Shown here one piece after another: positions 1-11,112 of a DNA stretch of 64,000 nucleotides (position 1 is the stretch's first letter; each line of letters begins with the position of its first letter). The notes under the pieces are model-generated. The model was given only the letters and a program-made list of their open reading frames with translations. It did no database searches and was not told where the DNA came from. The DNA is taken from NCBI GenBank assembly GCA_004154925.1, contig QJNS01000011.1:248001-312000 (forward strand). Direction: 5' to 3'. The DNA is from Monosporascus cannonballus (Eukaryota > Ascomycota > Sordariomycetes > Xylariales). The position numbers and the translations under genes were made by a program.

Positions 1-602
1 CTTTTCCTCCTTTTCGAAGGGAGGATCGTCTGATAACTGCTTTTTATTCATGCGCCAGGCCAATCGATGATGCTTGCCGATGTTCTTGGTGCAAGAGGAA
101 TGTGTTAATGGGGGGTGGCCAATGACCTCATACCCTTGCAGTGCATTTAAGCTTAGCCCAATTAAAGTCAACACTGGAGGGGCGGGGGACCCTACTAGGG
201 AAGCTTTAACACGGCGGCACGTAATAGAAGGGGGTCCAGTCGAACTTAGAATTTGCAAGAGAAGAAAGTGGGATGACAACAGCATCAAATTTATCATGAA
301 CATAAAAGGGAAAGAAAGGTAGACCAAAGGAAAAATAAATACAACTTGGAAGCTCGTTCGCAACAGAACTGACATCCCACTTCATCTCTCTACTTGTACG
401 TAAAGCTACGCTGTTGACCGGCCACTCAACCCCTGTACGACCCCCGGACCCTGCTATCAAGACTGTGCTGTATTAACGTAAAGAACCTCTGCTGTATGCT
501 AGGCGCGATAAGATCCACTCCCCGCCCCGATCGCCCAGGCTTTAAGGCTCATCAGTCAGTAACCTAGACTAGTCTCCGATGTGGCTTGATGTTATGGGTT
601 AC
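1..602. other. Intergenic, no gene seen
   Basis: I see no coding frame that resembles a protein and no RNA gene here. The short overlapping frames on both strands are low in coding character. The segment ends at the TA dinucleotide that flanks the MITE beginning at 606. Confidence 0.6.
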
Positions 603-605
603 CTA

Positions 606-1019
606 GCTCGGAGGGAGTAGAGAAAAGTTCCGGGGGAGTAGAACGAACGTGGCGCAGCAGCAAGCTCGGAGGGAGTAGAAAACGCCAAGCTTATTTTTTT
701 AAAAATTAATCCGATACGTCGCAATTGCTTAGCAAATGCAATTAAAAAATTACTATTAACTATATAACAACTGCGTAGCATATGCTTAGTAAATACATTT
801 AAAAAGTTACTATTAACTATATAACAATTACGTAATATATGTTTAACAAATTCTTTTTTTATAAAAAAATAATTTAAAAAATTTTCTATTATCAATAATG
901 TTGCATTTGCTCAGCAAATGCTCTTACTAGACATTATAATTTTTCCGACGTTTGGGCCGTCTAATTTCAATAAAGATGTGGCTGAGCTCCCCCGGAGCTT
1001 TTCTCTCCTCCCTCCGAGC
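606..1019. mobile_element. MITE-like element with 33-bp terminal inverted repeats
   Basis: The left end (606-638) starts GCTCGGAGGGAG and the right end (987-1019) is its reverse complement, with 31 of 33 positions matching; both mismatches are transitions. The element is flanked by TA on each side (604-605 and 1020-1021), as expected for a Tc1/mariner/pogo-type target duplication. The ends are GC-rich while the core (about 690-960) is very AT-rich and has no transposase frame, so this is a non-autonomous element. A second direct copy of the terminal motif lies inside at 662-680, which suggests a nested or rearranged end. No autonomous partner is visible in the window. Confidence 0.82.
719..850. 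repeat. Degenerate ~55-bp tandem repeats inside the MITE
   Basis: Two adjacent units (about 719-772 and 773-829) share the core TTACTATTAACTATATAACA and the upstream motif GCTTAG(C/T)AAAT. A third partial unit follows at about 830-850. A related inverted motif (TTTGCTCAGCAAATG) occurs at 905-919. The repetition explains the repetitive short minus-strand frame here, which I do not regard as a gene. Confidence 0.6.
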
Positions 1020-1022
1020 TAG

Positions 1023-1876
1023 AACCCGGATGTTATGCTGTGCTTTGTTCGGCAATAGACCCAGCAACGGCGTCTAGGGGTGCCGCACACACATGCATAA
1101 TAATTATGGGCTTTCCAGTCCAGGGTTACCTAGAGCGCTTAAAATAGGAAGAACACAAATGCATTGGGCAGCCACAAGCCGATCATCCTAAACTCCTTTG
1201 CTGCTGTCTTCTCGTCAGTACTCCTGCTAGGTGGTATTCGTGGGCTGCAGAGGCCTAGTAAACAAGGCATTGAGCCTACCCGGTTGCTAGGCAGCGCCGC
1301 TCTTGATTGAATTTACCAAGTTTCTCGTCATGGACGGCAATTCGAATCACCTCTAATGTCCGGCCATTGACGCATGCAGCATATACTATGTAACACATCT
1401 GCACCACTGTAGCTCCTCGATCTTAACGCGATACCGACGCTGGACATCTGGACTCAGGCCGGTTCTGCCGCTTCGCCATTGAAAACCAGCACCCGGGTGG
1501 CACCCGTCACCTTGTTTGTTAAAGCCATTAATTGTCGTGCAACAGGTACTTTTGATATCGCGTGCCTCGGAAAATATCACCTAGATACGAAGTTAGGTAA
1601 TCTGTAGAGACTTCCGGACCGAGAGACGAGCCCCGGCCACTGCCTCGCTCCATGTAGGCAAATTCTGTTAATTGAAAGGCCGAGATTCGAATCTCCTCAT
1701 CTTGAAACCCAGACGCCTACGGAACCGCTTTCAAAGTGCGGTCGGGTTTACAGATATTCAACTAGACTGTCTCCTAGCTATGCAATTAGGAAAAGCGTCC
1801 CAATTCTAGGGTTGTTGTAAACCGATAAGTCTAGAACCGTGAATACCTCCAACCCTCTCAGCCCCAGCATCACGGT
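1023..1876. other. Intergenic, no gene seen
   Basis: This stretch lies between the MITE and the 3' end of the sugar dehydrogenase-like gene. Only short random frames are present. It should contain the 3' UTR of the minus-strand gene that ends at 1877. Confidence 0.55.
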
Positions 1877-3469
1877 CTAAGCACCGGTAATCACGAATAG
1901 TTCCCCGGTAGCGTCGCTTGTCATGAACAGCCGCCCCTTCGGGTCGAATGCCAACCCGGTCGGCCGGAAACAATTACGAGGGCATTGCGAGTTATCCCGA
2001 TTCTGCATAACGTAGGTGACGGCGTTCTTGTCCGATACGTCCGCTACGGGCTGGCCGTTGCTAAATTCGATCCTACCCAAGCGATATCCGTCCGGCGGGC
2101 TGCGGTTCCTGTAGGATGTTAGTCAGTTTTCCTTCCTCACGTGCTATTTGGTTACTCGTATTGGTTACGGGAAACCGTAGGAACCATAACTAGGAGCTTA
2201 CCAGCTACCGTGGAACGCGACGTAGGCGGCGCTTCCGTCCTCCCTGAACCTGATATCGAGAGGCGCGTTGTGCGAAGGGAACGCGAGACGCGGTCCCTGG
2301 CGCTTGGTACGGCAGAACTCGTCGACCTCGGTAAGGGCGCTCGCCGACGACACCTCCTGGAAGGGCGTCCCGTCCACGCCGCCGAACTGCGAGCCCACGG
2401 TGATGGCATCGCTCTCCGGGATGATGCTGATGTCCCACGCCGCGAAGCACACGGGATAACCGTAGTTGGCGCCCATCAGGTCGTTCGCCGCGTCGCCCGC
2501 CACGCCGTGGTAGTTCATCTCCTCGGCCGGGTTCCCGCTGTGGATGTCCACGGAGCCGCGGTGGACGTTATCCGCCGAGTTCTCGACCGACCACTGCGAA
2601 AATAGCTATTAGTGGACGCCTTCTTGCTTACATCCCCAGACGGAGTGCATGCGGGGCCGAACTTACGATTCCGCCTGTGGACGGGTCCTCGGCGACGCCT
2701 ACGGAGTTCCTGAGGCCCCAGCCCAGGATCTTGCCCCCGGCTGCATAGTCCACCGGCTCAGTCGCCGCCAGGAGCTCCGTGACGTTGAAGGACTTGATGA
2801 TGCTGCGCGCGGCGCCCGTCTCGATCGTCGCATTGTCGATGTTTCCGTCGGAGCCTCGCGAGACGAGCAGCATGTCGGGCGCCGTCACAGGGATCGTCAG
2901 CGTCCGGGTAGAGTGTCCGCCGTTCACCATGCCGCTAATTACGGTCTTCTTCTCGCCAACGGTGCCGGTCGAGGCATCGTACGGGTAGGCGTCGACGCTA
3001 GAGAGCTTGGACACGAAGAGTGTGCTACCGTCGGGAGTGAGCGCGATGCCATGGTTCAGCTTCGGAGGTCAGGGTCAGCCACATGAGTTCCTGCTGTTTT
3101 GCATGGTATGGCCCGGGACGACGTCATGTCTCTTACCGATGGATCGGGGATGAGTTGGCTGCTCGATTCGACGCAGACTTCTCCATCCACGGCCTCGTTC
3201 AGTACCACGCGCCTGATACCCGCGGCTCCCTGCTCCGCCACCAGTAGGTTGCCTACCGCGTCCACGACTAAGTGACGGGGGCGTCTCAGGTCCTTCAGGA
3301 TCAGGCGCGCCTCGTAGCCGTCAGCCATGACTGGCTCCGCCACAGGAGTGAGAGGCGATGCGCATGATTGAGCTGCTGCATTCCGTAGGAACAAGCTTCC
3401 GGCCGCGAGGCCGGCAACCACCTGAATTATCATCTTGACGCTGCAGTTTCGGATCGAGTGGAAACGCAT
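1877..3469 (-). CDS. Secreted glucose/sorbosone dehydrogenase-like beta-propeller protein (4 exons)
   Basis: Spliced model: exons 3469-3137, 3059-2667, 2593-2202 and 2108-1877, giving 449 codons without any frame break. All introns are GT..AG (77, 73 and 93 bp; donors GTAAGA, GTAAGT, GTAAGC). The N-terminus has a hydrophobic secretion signal (MIIQVVAGLAAGSLFL, then AAAQ). The second Met (3433) is a better signal-peptide start than the first. Propeller-type motifs follow: RPRHLVVDAVGNLLVAEQ, NHGIALTPDGSTLFVS, GWGLRNSVGVAEDPSTGG joined to IWSVENSADNV, HGVAGDAANDLMGANYGYP and FRPTGLAFDPKGRLFMTSD near the end. These are typical of the fungal GSDH (L-sorbosone/PQQ-type sugar dehydrogenase) family, which is about this length. 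An oxidoreductase acting on sugars outside the cell is likely; cofactor and substrate are not proven. No carbohydrate-binding or heme domain is seen. Confidence 0.85.
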
Positions 3470-6400
3470 ACGGATTCACAGATCAGCACGAAGAGAAATA
3501 GCATATGTTACTGATCGCGGCTATAGCATCCTGATTTGACTAGAAAGCAATTGAAAACCTATGAGTAGTCTCAGACAGCGCGGCGAGCTGTTCTTAAGGC
3601 TAGGCTTTGTCAACCCCGTCCGCCCGTGAAAAGTGCCGACGTCATCCTTGCCCGCCATGGCTTCTAAAGCCGTTACCAAGACACAAGTTTCGACAGCGCG
3701 ATCCCCAAATCGACACACCGCGATCCCCCAGAGGGAAATGGCCATATCTGATGGTCCACGGATTCGTGGACTTTGGGAAAGCGTGCCGCGCTGGCGCATT
3801 AGCATCGGCTGTTAAATTCCAGGGATCGTCGCACGCACCTGCCGAATGAGACATGGCACGCCAGTCTCCGTCCGGTGATGCCAACGCTTGCCAAGGGGGT
3901 AGCAAGGAAAAGTTGGCATGCGCGGTAGTTTCTTTGCCATTCGAGCGAATGAGACCCCCTGGCCATATATGTTTCACTTATGGGACTTATGGGGAGATCA
4001 TCACCACGTGCTTCTGATGGAGCAGCTTCCGTCCCCTCCAGATTGGGAAAGGCTAGATATGGGGTTCTTCCGTTCCATTTGCATCTAGTCGATTCTGGGA
4101 TGCGCTATGTTGTGATGTCCTGCAATGGCAACTTGGTCCTGGGTGGAGTCTACCGTCGGAGAAGCATGGATTGCTAGAGAAGAGTCGGTTATAGTTATAA
4201 GTAGCTTCATGAGCTCGATTAAAATAACCCAATGCTTACTAATCGCCATTGAGTTTTTAACAAGGGCGGCGGGATATGCCAGTCATGATATAAAAGCGTG
4301 TTATTATTTACCACTTCTCAATACCGAATGTACTGACATTTACAGCTGTCCCTCTTTGAAACCGGAAGGGCTATCTCTTGGTGCCAAGCCTATGCAGAGA
4401 AAGCAAGCGAAGTAGCTTCGTCTCCCGTATGGGTCCTAATCTAGATGCATATACTTTCAACAATATGCCTTTGTATAAGAGGCACAGCGACAATCAAGCC
4501 TTCACATAATTCTCTCCTGCGACTTGCGGAGAATTAGCGGCCTGAATCAACCCAGATTCCCTCCAGCCGGGTATTCGCTGGTGGCTCTCATGCCGAGTTC
4601 CAGCACACTAAGGCAGTGATATAGACCCCTAAAAGCTCCAACACCAACTAGCCGGATTCTTCCTGGTCGACTTGATCCCGAAATCCTGACGCGGGCCGAG
4701 AGGAAGTCGGTACTCGCAGGTGCACTTGAGATAGATCTAGACGGTCGAAACTCCGCTACTTGACTTGATCCCCTTCAGTGTCACGATTCGTTCTTCTCTA
4801 AGGGGTTTGTTGAGGATATAACCGTAACATGGTGGGTAGAGACCCCCCGCGCCTTCCGTCAAATAATTAATTCTGGTGCGGACCTTGTTTATAGATCAGG
4901 GACAGTACTTTTACCGGATCCTTTCCGGCAATTAATGCGGGTTTTCAAAGAACCAGCCCGTGTGGGTTGTGATATATCAATTTGAAAGCGGACGATATGT
5001 CAAAGAAAATTTGGATATCATTTTGACTCCAATATTAGTGGCCAGCATGAAGGCTAGGGGGAGCGCACAATTTCATGTACACAGGTGTGGGTCGTCTATT
5101 ACCCCTATGCTAGCCCCTATTCCGAGATATCTACCAAGGGCATGAGAGCCCTTCGTGTGCGCTTTCAGCATCTTTTGTCTAGGATTTTCAGATTATTGGA
5201 ATCTCTGGTCTGGGTCAGCGGTGGGTTTCGATTGCGAACTGGTAGGTTAATGACGTGAAACAGTCCTGGCCTCCTCTAGGTCCAGGGATGGTTGTGTATC
5301 TCGAGGCATTAGCGTACGCTCAGCTGGTATATGAATTATGGATCGAGTCGACCCGCCAAACTTGCGAGCTTCTCTATTTTATGACATAAATTCCTTCGAC
5401 AGTTACCAAATAACTTCAACCATTATACAATGGCTACTCCAAGTGCAATAGCAAAGAGGTAAGTTTTACCAGGAAATTTGTCTATAACCCGGAATTCCGG
5501 CGTCAGTCTGTTACCGGCAGGTTTTCAGTGTAGTAAGTAGTATTTAGGTTAAGACCACTCCTACAGAGATCAGAAATCGAACTAGTCTTCTTTACGAACC
5601 AAACTGAATGCTTATTCAGGGAACCTAAGACATATATCCAGCCGTTATCTGGCATTGCGGATGAGAAACCCTTAATTGCCGATATAATTGGCGTCAGATA
5701 TACTTGCATCCGGTGACCTATGACAGTGCCCCATCGATATGCACCATCAGACATGATACATGACACCGATGCATGGACATGGCGGTCCTGGAATTCGGCG
5801 AAGCCAGGAGCTCCTCCGGGTGGGTTTCTTTGCGACCAGACGAAGCTCATCTCGGTATCCCGTGTGGCATTAGCAGCGACTCCCCTACAATCCAGAATCA
5901 GTACTGTGGCGCAGCTTCAAGAACTACTCGTTTCGAGGATTACGCCGCTGCCGGCGTCTGGCTATCCGTATAACTTAGTAAAACGACGGTTGACAAAAAG
6001 GTCGATCCGTAGCCATCTATGGAGCAGACAATGGGACGAACGGCTCATACTGCTATATCCCTTGGGCCTGTAAGGCACGTTGAACGTCATTGACTTCTAA
6101 AGCGGCCAGGGGGTTAGGCGGTTCTTATCTAGTGGAGCTGCATATGAGCATGACCCGCACGTGGTGCACACAGCATCCCGCGTCCAGCTTGGAAATTCTG
6201 TCAAGTGGCAGTGGACAGTGGACTTTTACGGAGGATTGTCGTATAGAATAAGACTTTCTCCTTGCAGTCCGGGATGGCTAGGTTCCTATTGCTTCCTCCT
6301 ATTAGGGGGAGCAGGGAGACCGTCGTTTACCCTGCTCTCCTTGTCCACCGACGTCCCCAACATTTTGAAGTGACCACCTCGTCAACACGTCTAGCTAGTT

Positions 6401-6501
6401 AGTTCTCTTGCCTCTGAGCGCGTCCTGTTATATGGGAACAGAATCCTCTTATCATTGCCAACTCGGCCACTCGGCATGTTTATGGCGAGCCGCTGTAGAT
6501 A
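3470..6501. other. Intergenic, no gene recognised
   Basis: About 3 kb between the dehydrogenase-like gene and the MATE pseudogene. The first few hundred bases should be the promoter of the minus-strand gene; a short perfect hairpin (CCACG-GATT-CGTGG) lies near 3756-3770. A 115-residue minus-strand frame at 5503-5850 looks somewhat protein-like (for example AIKGFSSAMPDNGWIYVLGS) but I do not recognise it, and it has no visible start context, so it could be a decayed fragment. Nothing else can be supported. Confidence 0.5.
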
Positions 6502-8083
6502 ATGATGCGGAGCCTCTATATGCCTCTCAGCAAGGAGACTTCGCTACTCCCGAAGCCGACATCTGCCGATTCAGGAGGACGACGACAGTATTGGAAATGT
6601 TTTACCGAGACCTGGCTCTTAACGAGGTCCTCAATACCTGTAATATTGGCCTATATGCTTCAAAACAGCCTGCAGACTGTCTTAGTCCTGATCGTTGGCC
6701 GACTTTCTCAGGAAGCACCCGCCACCACCGCCTTCTCTTACATGTTCGCCATGGCTTTAGCATGGTTGATCGCTCTTCACGGCACCACGGCTCTCGATAC
6801 TCTTGCATCCAGCAGCTTCACAGGATCGCAGAACAAGCACGATCTAGGGGTCCTTCTTCAACATAGCATAGCGGTTACTATCCTGCCTCTACGCCGTAGT
6901 GGCGGTGATATAGGCGGGCTTCCGAGCATATCTTCCAAGCCCTAGGCCAGGAGGAATACGTCGCTGTGGAGAGCGCTAAGTCCCTGCATCTCTTGATCCC
7001 CGGGAGGCAGGGCTATGTCTGGTTCGAGTGCATGAAGAAATTGCTGCAAGACCAACAGATATATACCAGCCGAGGACCAACGCCCTCCTCATCAAGTCTC
7101 CCTTGAATGCCTTGCTCAACTACCTCTTCATTACAAGGCTGGTCCGGGGCCTTTCCAGTGCGCCTGTTGCGACCGGTATTTCCTACTGGTGCTCTTTCCC
7201 GTTCTTTGTTGATTATGTTAGGTGTGTACGTAGACGCGAATGCTGGGGTGGACTGGCACCACGCCGAACAGTCAGGCATCTTCGGCCTTATACGCGACTA
7301 ACACTTCTTGGTTCCCTGTATGTCGGTACAGAATGGTAAGAGCTTCTATTTCATCCAGGTGCCACCATGAGTCTTCTGATCCCCCCAGGGGGCTGCCGTT
7401 GCGGTCGCCTCTAAAATTGTGCTCATCTTCTGCTTGAAATTAGCTATAGTTCATCTCATTTGCTAATCAACCACAGGGGGGCTTTCGAAATGGTCGCTCT
7501 TGCAGTTGGTCGACTGGGAACTATTCAATTCGCAGCATTGCCCACCATCATGACGGCTAACTAAATCATCCACGCGATTCCATTTAGGCTACGTGTTGCC
7601 ACCTCAGGTCGCATCGGCAATCTCCCCGAGGCCCAGAAGACACTCCGGGCCGCTCGAGCTGCGCATTGCGCTGCCGTTTTATCCGCGATCCTAGGGGCGG
7701 TCATCCTCACGATGCTGATGGCACCAAGAGAGTATTCGGACGCATCCTCAATGACGACGGAGTCGTGCGGATCGTCTCCGAGATCATGCCATTGGTGGCC
7801 TTGTATCAGATCGCGGACGGGCTGCACGTCAGCTGCGGAGGCGTCTTGAAAGGCCAGGGGAGGCAGTGGGGCGGCGCTCTCATGGACCTCATCAGCAATT
7901 ACGGAGGTGCATTACCGGCGGGGATATCTCCCTTTGATGGCTGGGGCCTCAAAGGGCTGTGGACTAGGCTGTGCGTTCCGCTGGACCTTATCCGTTTCTT
8001 TGAATGGGTTCTCGTGGACTTGAGTTGTTGGAACGGGGAAGCCTGTAAGGTACTCGACAGACTTGGCTCTGGTAGTAAGTAGT
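6502..8083 (+). pseudogene. Decayed MATE-family multidrug/toxin extrusion transporter
   Basis: The order of a fungal MATE transporter is preserved across several frames. 6502-6945 carries WLLTRSSIPVILAYMLQNSL, GTTALDTLASSSFTGS and HDLGVLLQ. The frame then shifts to QALGQEEYVA and GYVWFECMKKLLQ (6928-7080), and shifts again to SPLNALLNYLF, APVATGISYW and GTEW (7028-7339). A probable intron (GTAAGA at about 7337 to CACAG at 7475) leads to FEMVALAVGRLGTIQFAALP. An in-frame stop follows at 7562-7564, then RIGNLPEAQK. After another shift near 7720 comes GRILNDDGVVRIVSEIMPLV and GWGLKGLW, with a stop at 8081-8083. In the family these are 12-TM cation-coupled exporters. With at least three frameshifts and a stop this copy cannot be functional. 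Base composition is ordinary, so decay looks like drift and not RIP. Confidence 0.82.
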
Positions 8084-8828
8084 AAAGGACATGGCACGCC
8101 TAGCCCTGGACATGCCTAAGTGAATGAATGTGGCTGGGTTCCCGTCTTGACCACTAGGGAGGAATCAGAATCTTAACCGTCGGTCAATGTCATGGGCTAA
8201 AATGTCAAATCCAGGGCAGCTATATGCCGCCCGTTGAGAGACTATATTGCAACATCGCGTTGAAGACGTGGAGTAATGCCTGGGTTCAGTACTTGATCGC
8301 GTAAGCAGTTCAAGTCGAAGCAACATCGGGGGCGTTCGACTGGCTATGAATACCTAAGTGTATTGAATTAGATAGAAGCAGCCGCTTGTCCGATTCGTAC
8401 AACGCAAAGCTAACCCAGGGCCTACTGCTCTGGAAGCCGTATTATTGATGGAAGAGTCGAGTTTAGGTAACGATCACCAAAGCTGCTTGCAGGCATAAAT
8501 AACGTTTTATAGCGGTCATAATGGACTGGGGATCGATCGAGCCCTGTTTCAACCATCTTGGCGGCAACACAGGTAGTCGGACGAGACGGCCAGGTAATAG
8601 TCGCATGACACGAAATGAGAGGAGAAAAGCGAGCGAATCATCAAGTGACAAACCCAATGCTGAGGTCGCTATACTGGCTAAGGGAAAGGCTTTAACCCAA
8701 TATCCCGGACCGACTTCCGGTTAAATTCAGAATCCCCCATCATGAACGGGGAATTTGTGGAGCTCGCCGGGGAAACGACAACCGAGAAGGTTGGGGTACC
8801 GGGGTCGTGTTGCATCTTATCATGCTGC
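8084..8828. other. Intergenic, upstream region of the GH43 gene
   Basis: There is no supported gene. A 67-residue plus-strand frame at 8521-8724 has no recognisable features. This interval must hold the upstream regulatory sequence of the GH43 gene, but I cannot assign individual factor sites with confidence. Confidence 0.5.
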
Positions 8829-8836
8829 TATATAAA
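8829..8836 (+). promoter_or_regulatory. TATA box of the GH43 gene
   Basis: The sequence TATATAAA lies 75 bp before the ATG at 8911. This is a normal distance for a fungal core promoter with a short 5' UTR. Confidence 0.6.
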
Positions 8837-8910
8837 CCGCCGGGCGCTCCTACTATGGAACCGGCTCGGTGTCACGCGCATCCTTGTGGTGTGAGGAACA
8901 GTCGACGACT

Positions 8911-10674
8911 ATGAGGTTCCAATATCTTGAATTGGCGCTCGGCCTACTCGCCAGCGCAGCGAGTCCCGCCCTGGCCGTCGGACGTGAGAGCTTGACATAC
9001 TACAACCCGGCGCTGCCGGGCTGGCACTCGGACCCGTCATGCACGCAGGTGGACGGGACCTTCTTCTGCGCGACATCGACGTTCATCTCGTTCCCGGGGA
9101 TTCCGATCTACGCGTCTCGGGACCTGGTCAACTGGAAGCTGGCCAGCCACGCGTGGAACCGGGAGAGCCAGCTGCCGGGCGTCAGCTGGAACACGACGGG
9201 CCAGCAGGATGGCATGTACGCGCCGACGCTGCGGTACCGCGACGGCGAGTTCTACCTCATCTGCGAGTACCTCGGGCAACCGGGGGGCATCATCGGTGTC
9301 GTCTTCCGGACAGTCGACCCGTTCCGCGACGAGGCCTGGAGTGACCCCGTCATATTTCACCCCACCAACATCGACCCAGACCTCTTCTGGGACGACGACG
9401 GCAAGGTGTACGTCGCCACGCACACGGTAATTCTGCAGGAGATCGACCTCGAGACCGGCCAGCTGAGCCAGCCGCCTATCAATATATGGAATGGTACGGG
9501 CGGCGTCTGGCCCGAGGGCCCGCACATCTACAAGAAGGACGGCTGGTACTACCTACTGATCGCCGAGGGCGGCACCGGGCTCGATCACGCCGTCACCATC
9601 GCCCGCTCCCGCAACATCACCGGCCCCTACGAGGGATACGAGAACAACCCGATCTTGACCAACCGAGGCATGGACGAGTACTTCCAGACCGTCGGGCACG
9701 CGGACCTGTTTCAAGACGCCGAGGGCAATTGGTGGGGCGCCTGCCTCGCGACTCGCTCGGGTCCCGAGTACGAGGTCTATCCAATGGGCCGGGAGGCTGT
9801 GATCTTCCCGGCGAGGTGGGAGGAGGGCGAATGGCCGGTCCTGGAGCCGGTTCGAGGGGAAATGAGCGCGCCGCTCCCTCCGATAAACCGGGATGTTCCA
9901 GGCGACGGCCCTTTTAACACCGATCCCGATGTCTATGACTTCGCCGAGCGGACGCCCATCCCGCGGAACCTGGTGTACTGGCGCGTACCGCGGGAGGGCG
10001 CCTTCTCCACAACCTCCAGGGGCCTTCAGATTGTTCCGAGCCGGAACAACCTAACAGGGACGCCGCTGTCGGAGGTCACACCCGAGCTCAGCGGACAGCA
10101 GGGCCTAGCCTTCATAGGACGACGACAGACGGACTCGATTTTCCGATTCAGCGTTGACCTGTCCTTCGCGCCGACGGAGATTGGGCAGGAGGCGGGCGTC
10201 ACCGTCTTCCTGACGCAGGTGAACCACATCGATCTGGGCGTTGTCCTGCTCCCGGGGTCGAACTCGAACTCGACATCGTGCCGGGGCGGGAAGAAGCCGC
10301 GGCTGTCGCTCCGGTTCCGGGCTGAGGGTACCGGGGGCGCACCAGAACCTAGGACCGTCCCTCTCCCCGCCGGCTGGGCCCAGGAGGGGCCCATCCGGCT
10401 GCAGATCGATACCCCAGACGCGGCGCACTACACGCTCTCGGCGATGCCGGCGGCCGACCCTGACGCGGCCATCTCCGTGGCGACGGCGTCCGCGCGCCTC
10501 GTCAGCGGCGGGAACGGCTCGTTCGTGGGCAGCCTGGTGGGCGCCTATGCCACGTGCAATGGGGCGGGGTCGGGGGTCGACTGCCCTCCCGGGGGTAATG
10601 CGCTCTTCAGCCGCTGGAGGTATACGGGCATAGCCCAGCATATATCAGCAGACGGGAGGGCCCCCAGTTGGTGA
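8911..10674 (+). CDS. Secreted GH43 family glycoside hydrolase (beta-xylosidase / alpha-L-arabinofuranosidase type)
   Basis: A single uninterrupted exon encodes 587 aa. I start it at the ATG at 8911, because it opens directly with a signal peptide (MRFQYLELALGLLASAASPA, cleavage near residue 22); the frame upstream (from 8869) has only a GTG. The catalytic module spans about residues 28-330 and has the three GH43 acids: general base D41 in WHSDPSC, pKa-modulating D155 in NIDPDLFW, and proton donor E202 in VWPEGPHIY. Residues about 370-585 look like the beta-sandwich C-terminal domain common in fungal GH43 xylosidases (FSVDLSFAPTEIGQEAGVTV, VGAYATCNG, RWRYTGIAQH). Several N-glycosylation sequons (NTT, NGT, NIT, NLT) fit a secreted protein. 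The likely role is release of xylose or arabinose from hemicellulose. Exact specificity cannot be read from sequence. The gene is markedly GC-rich compared with its flanks. Confidence 0.92.
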   Translation: MRFQYLELALGLLASAASPALAVGRESLTYYNPALPGWHSDPSCTQVDGTFFCATSTFISFPGIPIYASRDLVNWKLASHAWNRESQLPGVSWNTTGQQDGMYAPTLRYRDGEFYLICEYLGQPGGIIGVVFRTVDPFRDEAWSDPVIFHPTNIDPDLFWDDDGKVYVATHTVILQEIDLETGQLSQPPINIWNGTGGVWPEGPHIYKKDGWYYLLIAEGGTGLDHAVTIARSRNITGPYEGYENNPILTNRGMDEYFQTVGHADLFQDAEGNWWGACLATRSGPEYEVYPMGREAVIFPARWEEGEWPVLEPVRGEMSAPLPPINRDVPGDGPFNTDPDVYDFAERTPIPRNLVYWRVPREGAFSTTSRGLQIVPSRNNLTGTPLSEVTPELSGQQGLAFIGRRQTDSIFRFSVDLSFAPTEIGQEAGVTVFLTQVNHIDLGVVLLPGSNSNSTSCRGGKKPRLSLRFRAEGTGGAPEPRTVPLPAGWAQEGPIRLQIDTPDAAHYTLSAMPAADPDAAISVATASARLVSGGNGSFVGSLVGAYATCNGAGSGVDCPPGGNALFSRWRYTGIAQHISADGRAPSW

Positions 10675-11112
10675 GAATGGTGCGTACCAAATATAAACAA
10701 GTGTAGCCTTGGAAGCAAGCGTGTCGACTTCGGGGGTAGTTAGTAAATGCGTATAATGCAACATGCATGTCGAAGTACTAAACTTCGAGGCAATCCATCA
10801 ACCCTTGTTATTGTGTCATTGGGACGGAAATCTCATATACCAAAGTTAAAGCTATATGTCCCCCTGCGCTATGACGAAACGGCCGAGGTAGGAAGAGTTG
10901 AACGAAAGATCTGCGCTTGCCAACTAACTAACGGCGAACCACGAGACAGCCGACCAGCCTCTTTAGGCCATACCCGTCACTGGTAAGCATAGTTCTTTAT
11001 GCACTGATGCCAAATCCAGCACCGGCTTTGAGACGCTTGAGATTTCGTAAAACACAGATCCTATGTTTTCTGGATAATTTTTGGGAGGAATCCATGGCTT
11101 ATCACGCGCCCT
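10675..11112. other. Intergenic between convergent genes
   Basis: This 438-bp gap separates the 3' ends of the GH43 gene (plus) and the TPR/F-box gene (minus). It should contain both 3' UTRs and polyadenylation signals. I see no further gene in it. Confidence 0.6.

Noticed and set aside
599..895. 98-codon minus-strand frame with internal repeats (RNCYIVNSNF twice)
   Set aside because: It lies inside the MITE and its repetition comes from the AT-rich tandem repeats; no start context or homology.
1620..1720. Possible tRNA (GAGATTCGAATCTC resembles a T-arm)
   Set aside because: No acceptor stem, A-box or anticodon arm can be formed around it. The similar TTCGAAT at 1333 also fails.
2141..2605. 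154-codon plus-strand frame
   Set aside because: It is the antisense shadow of exon 3 of the sugar dehydrogenase-like gene, made possible by high GC.
8869..8910. Upstream extension of the GH43 frame
   Set aside because: It begins with GTG and would bury the signal peptide; the ATG at 8911 fits secretion and TATA spacing better.
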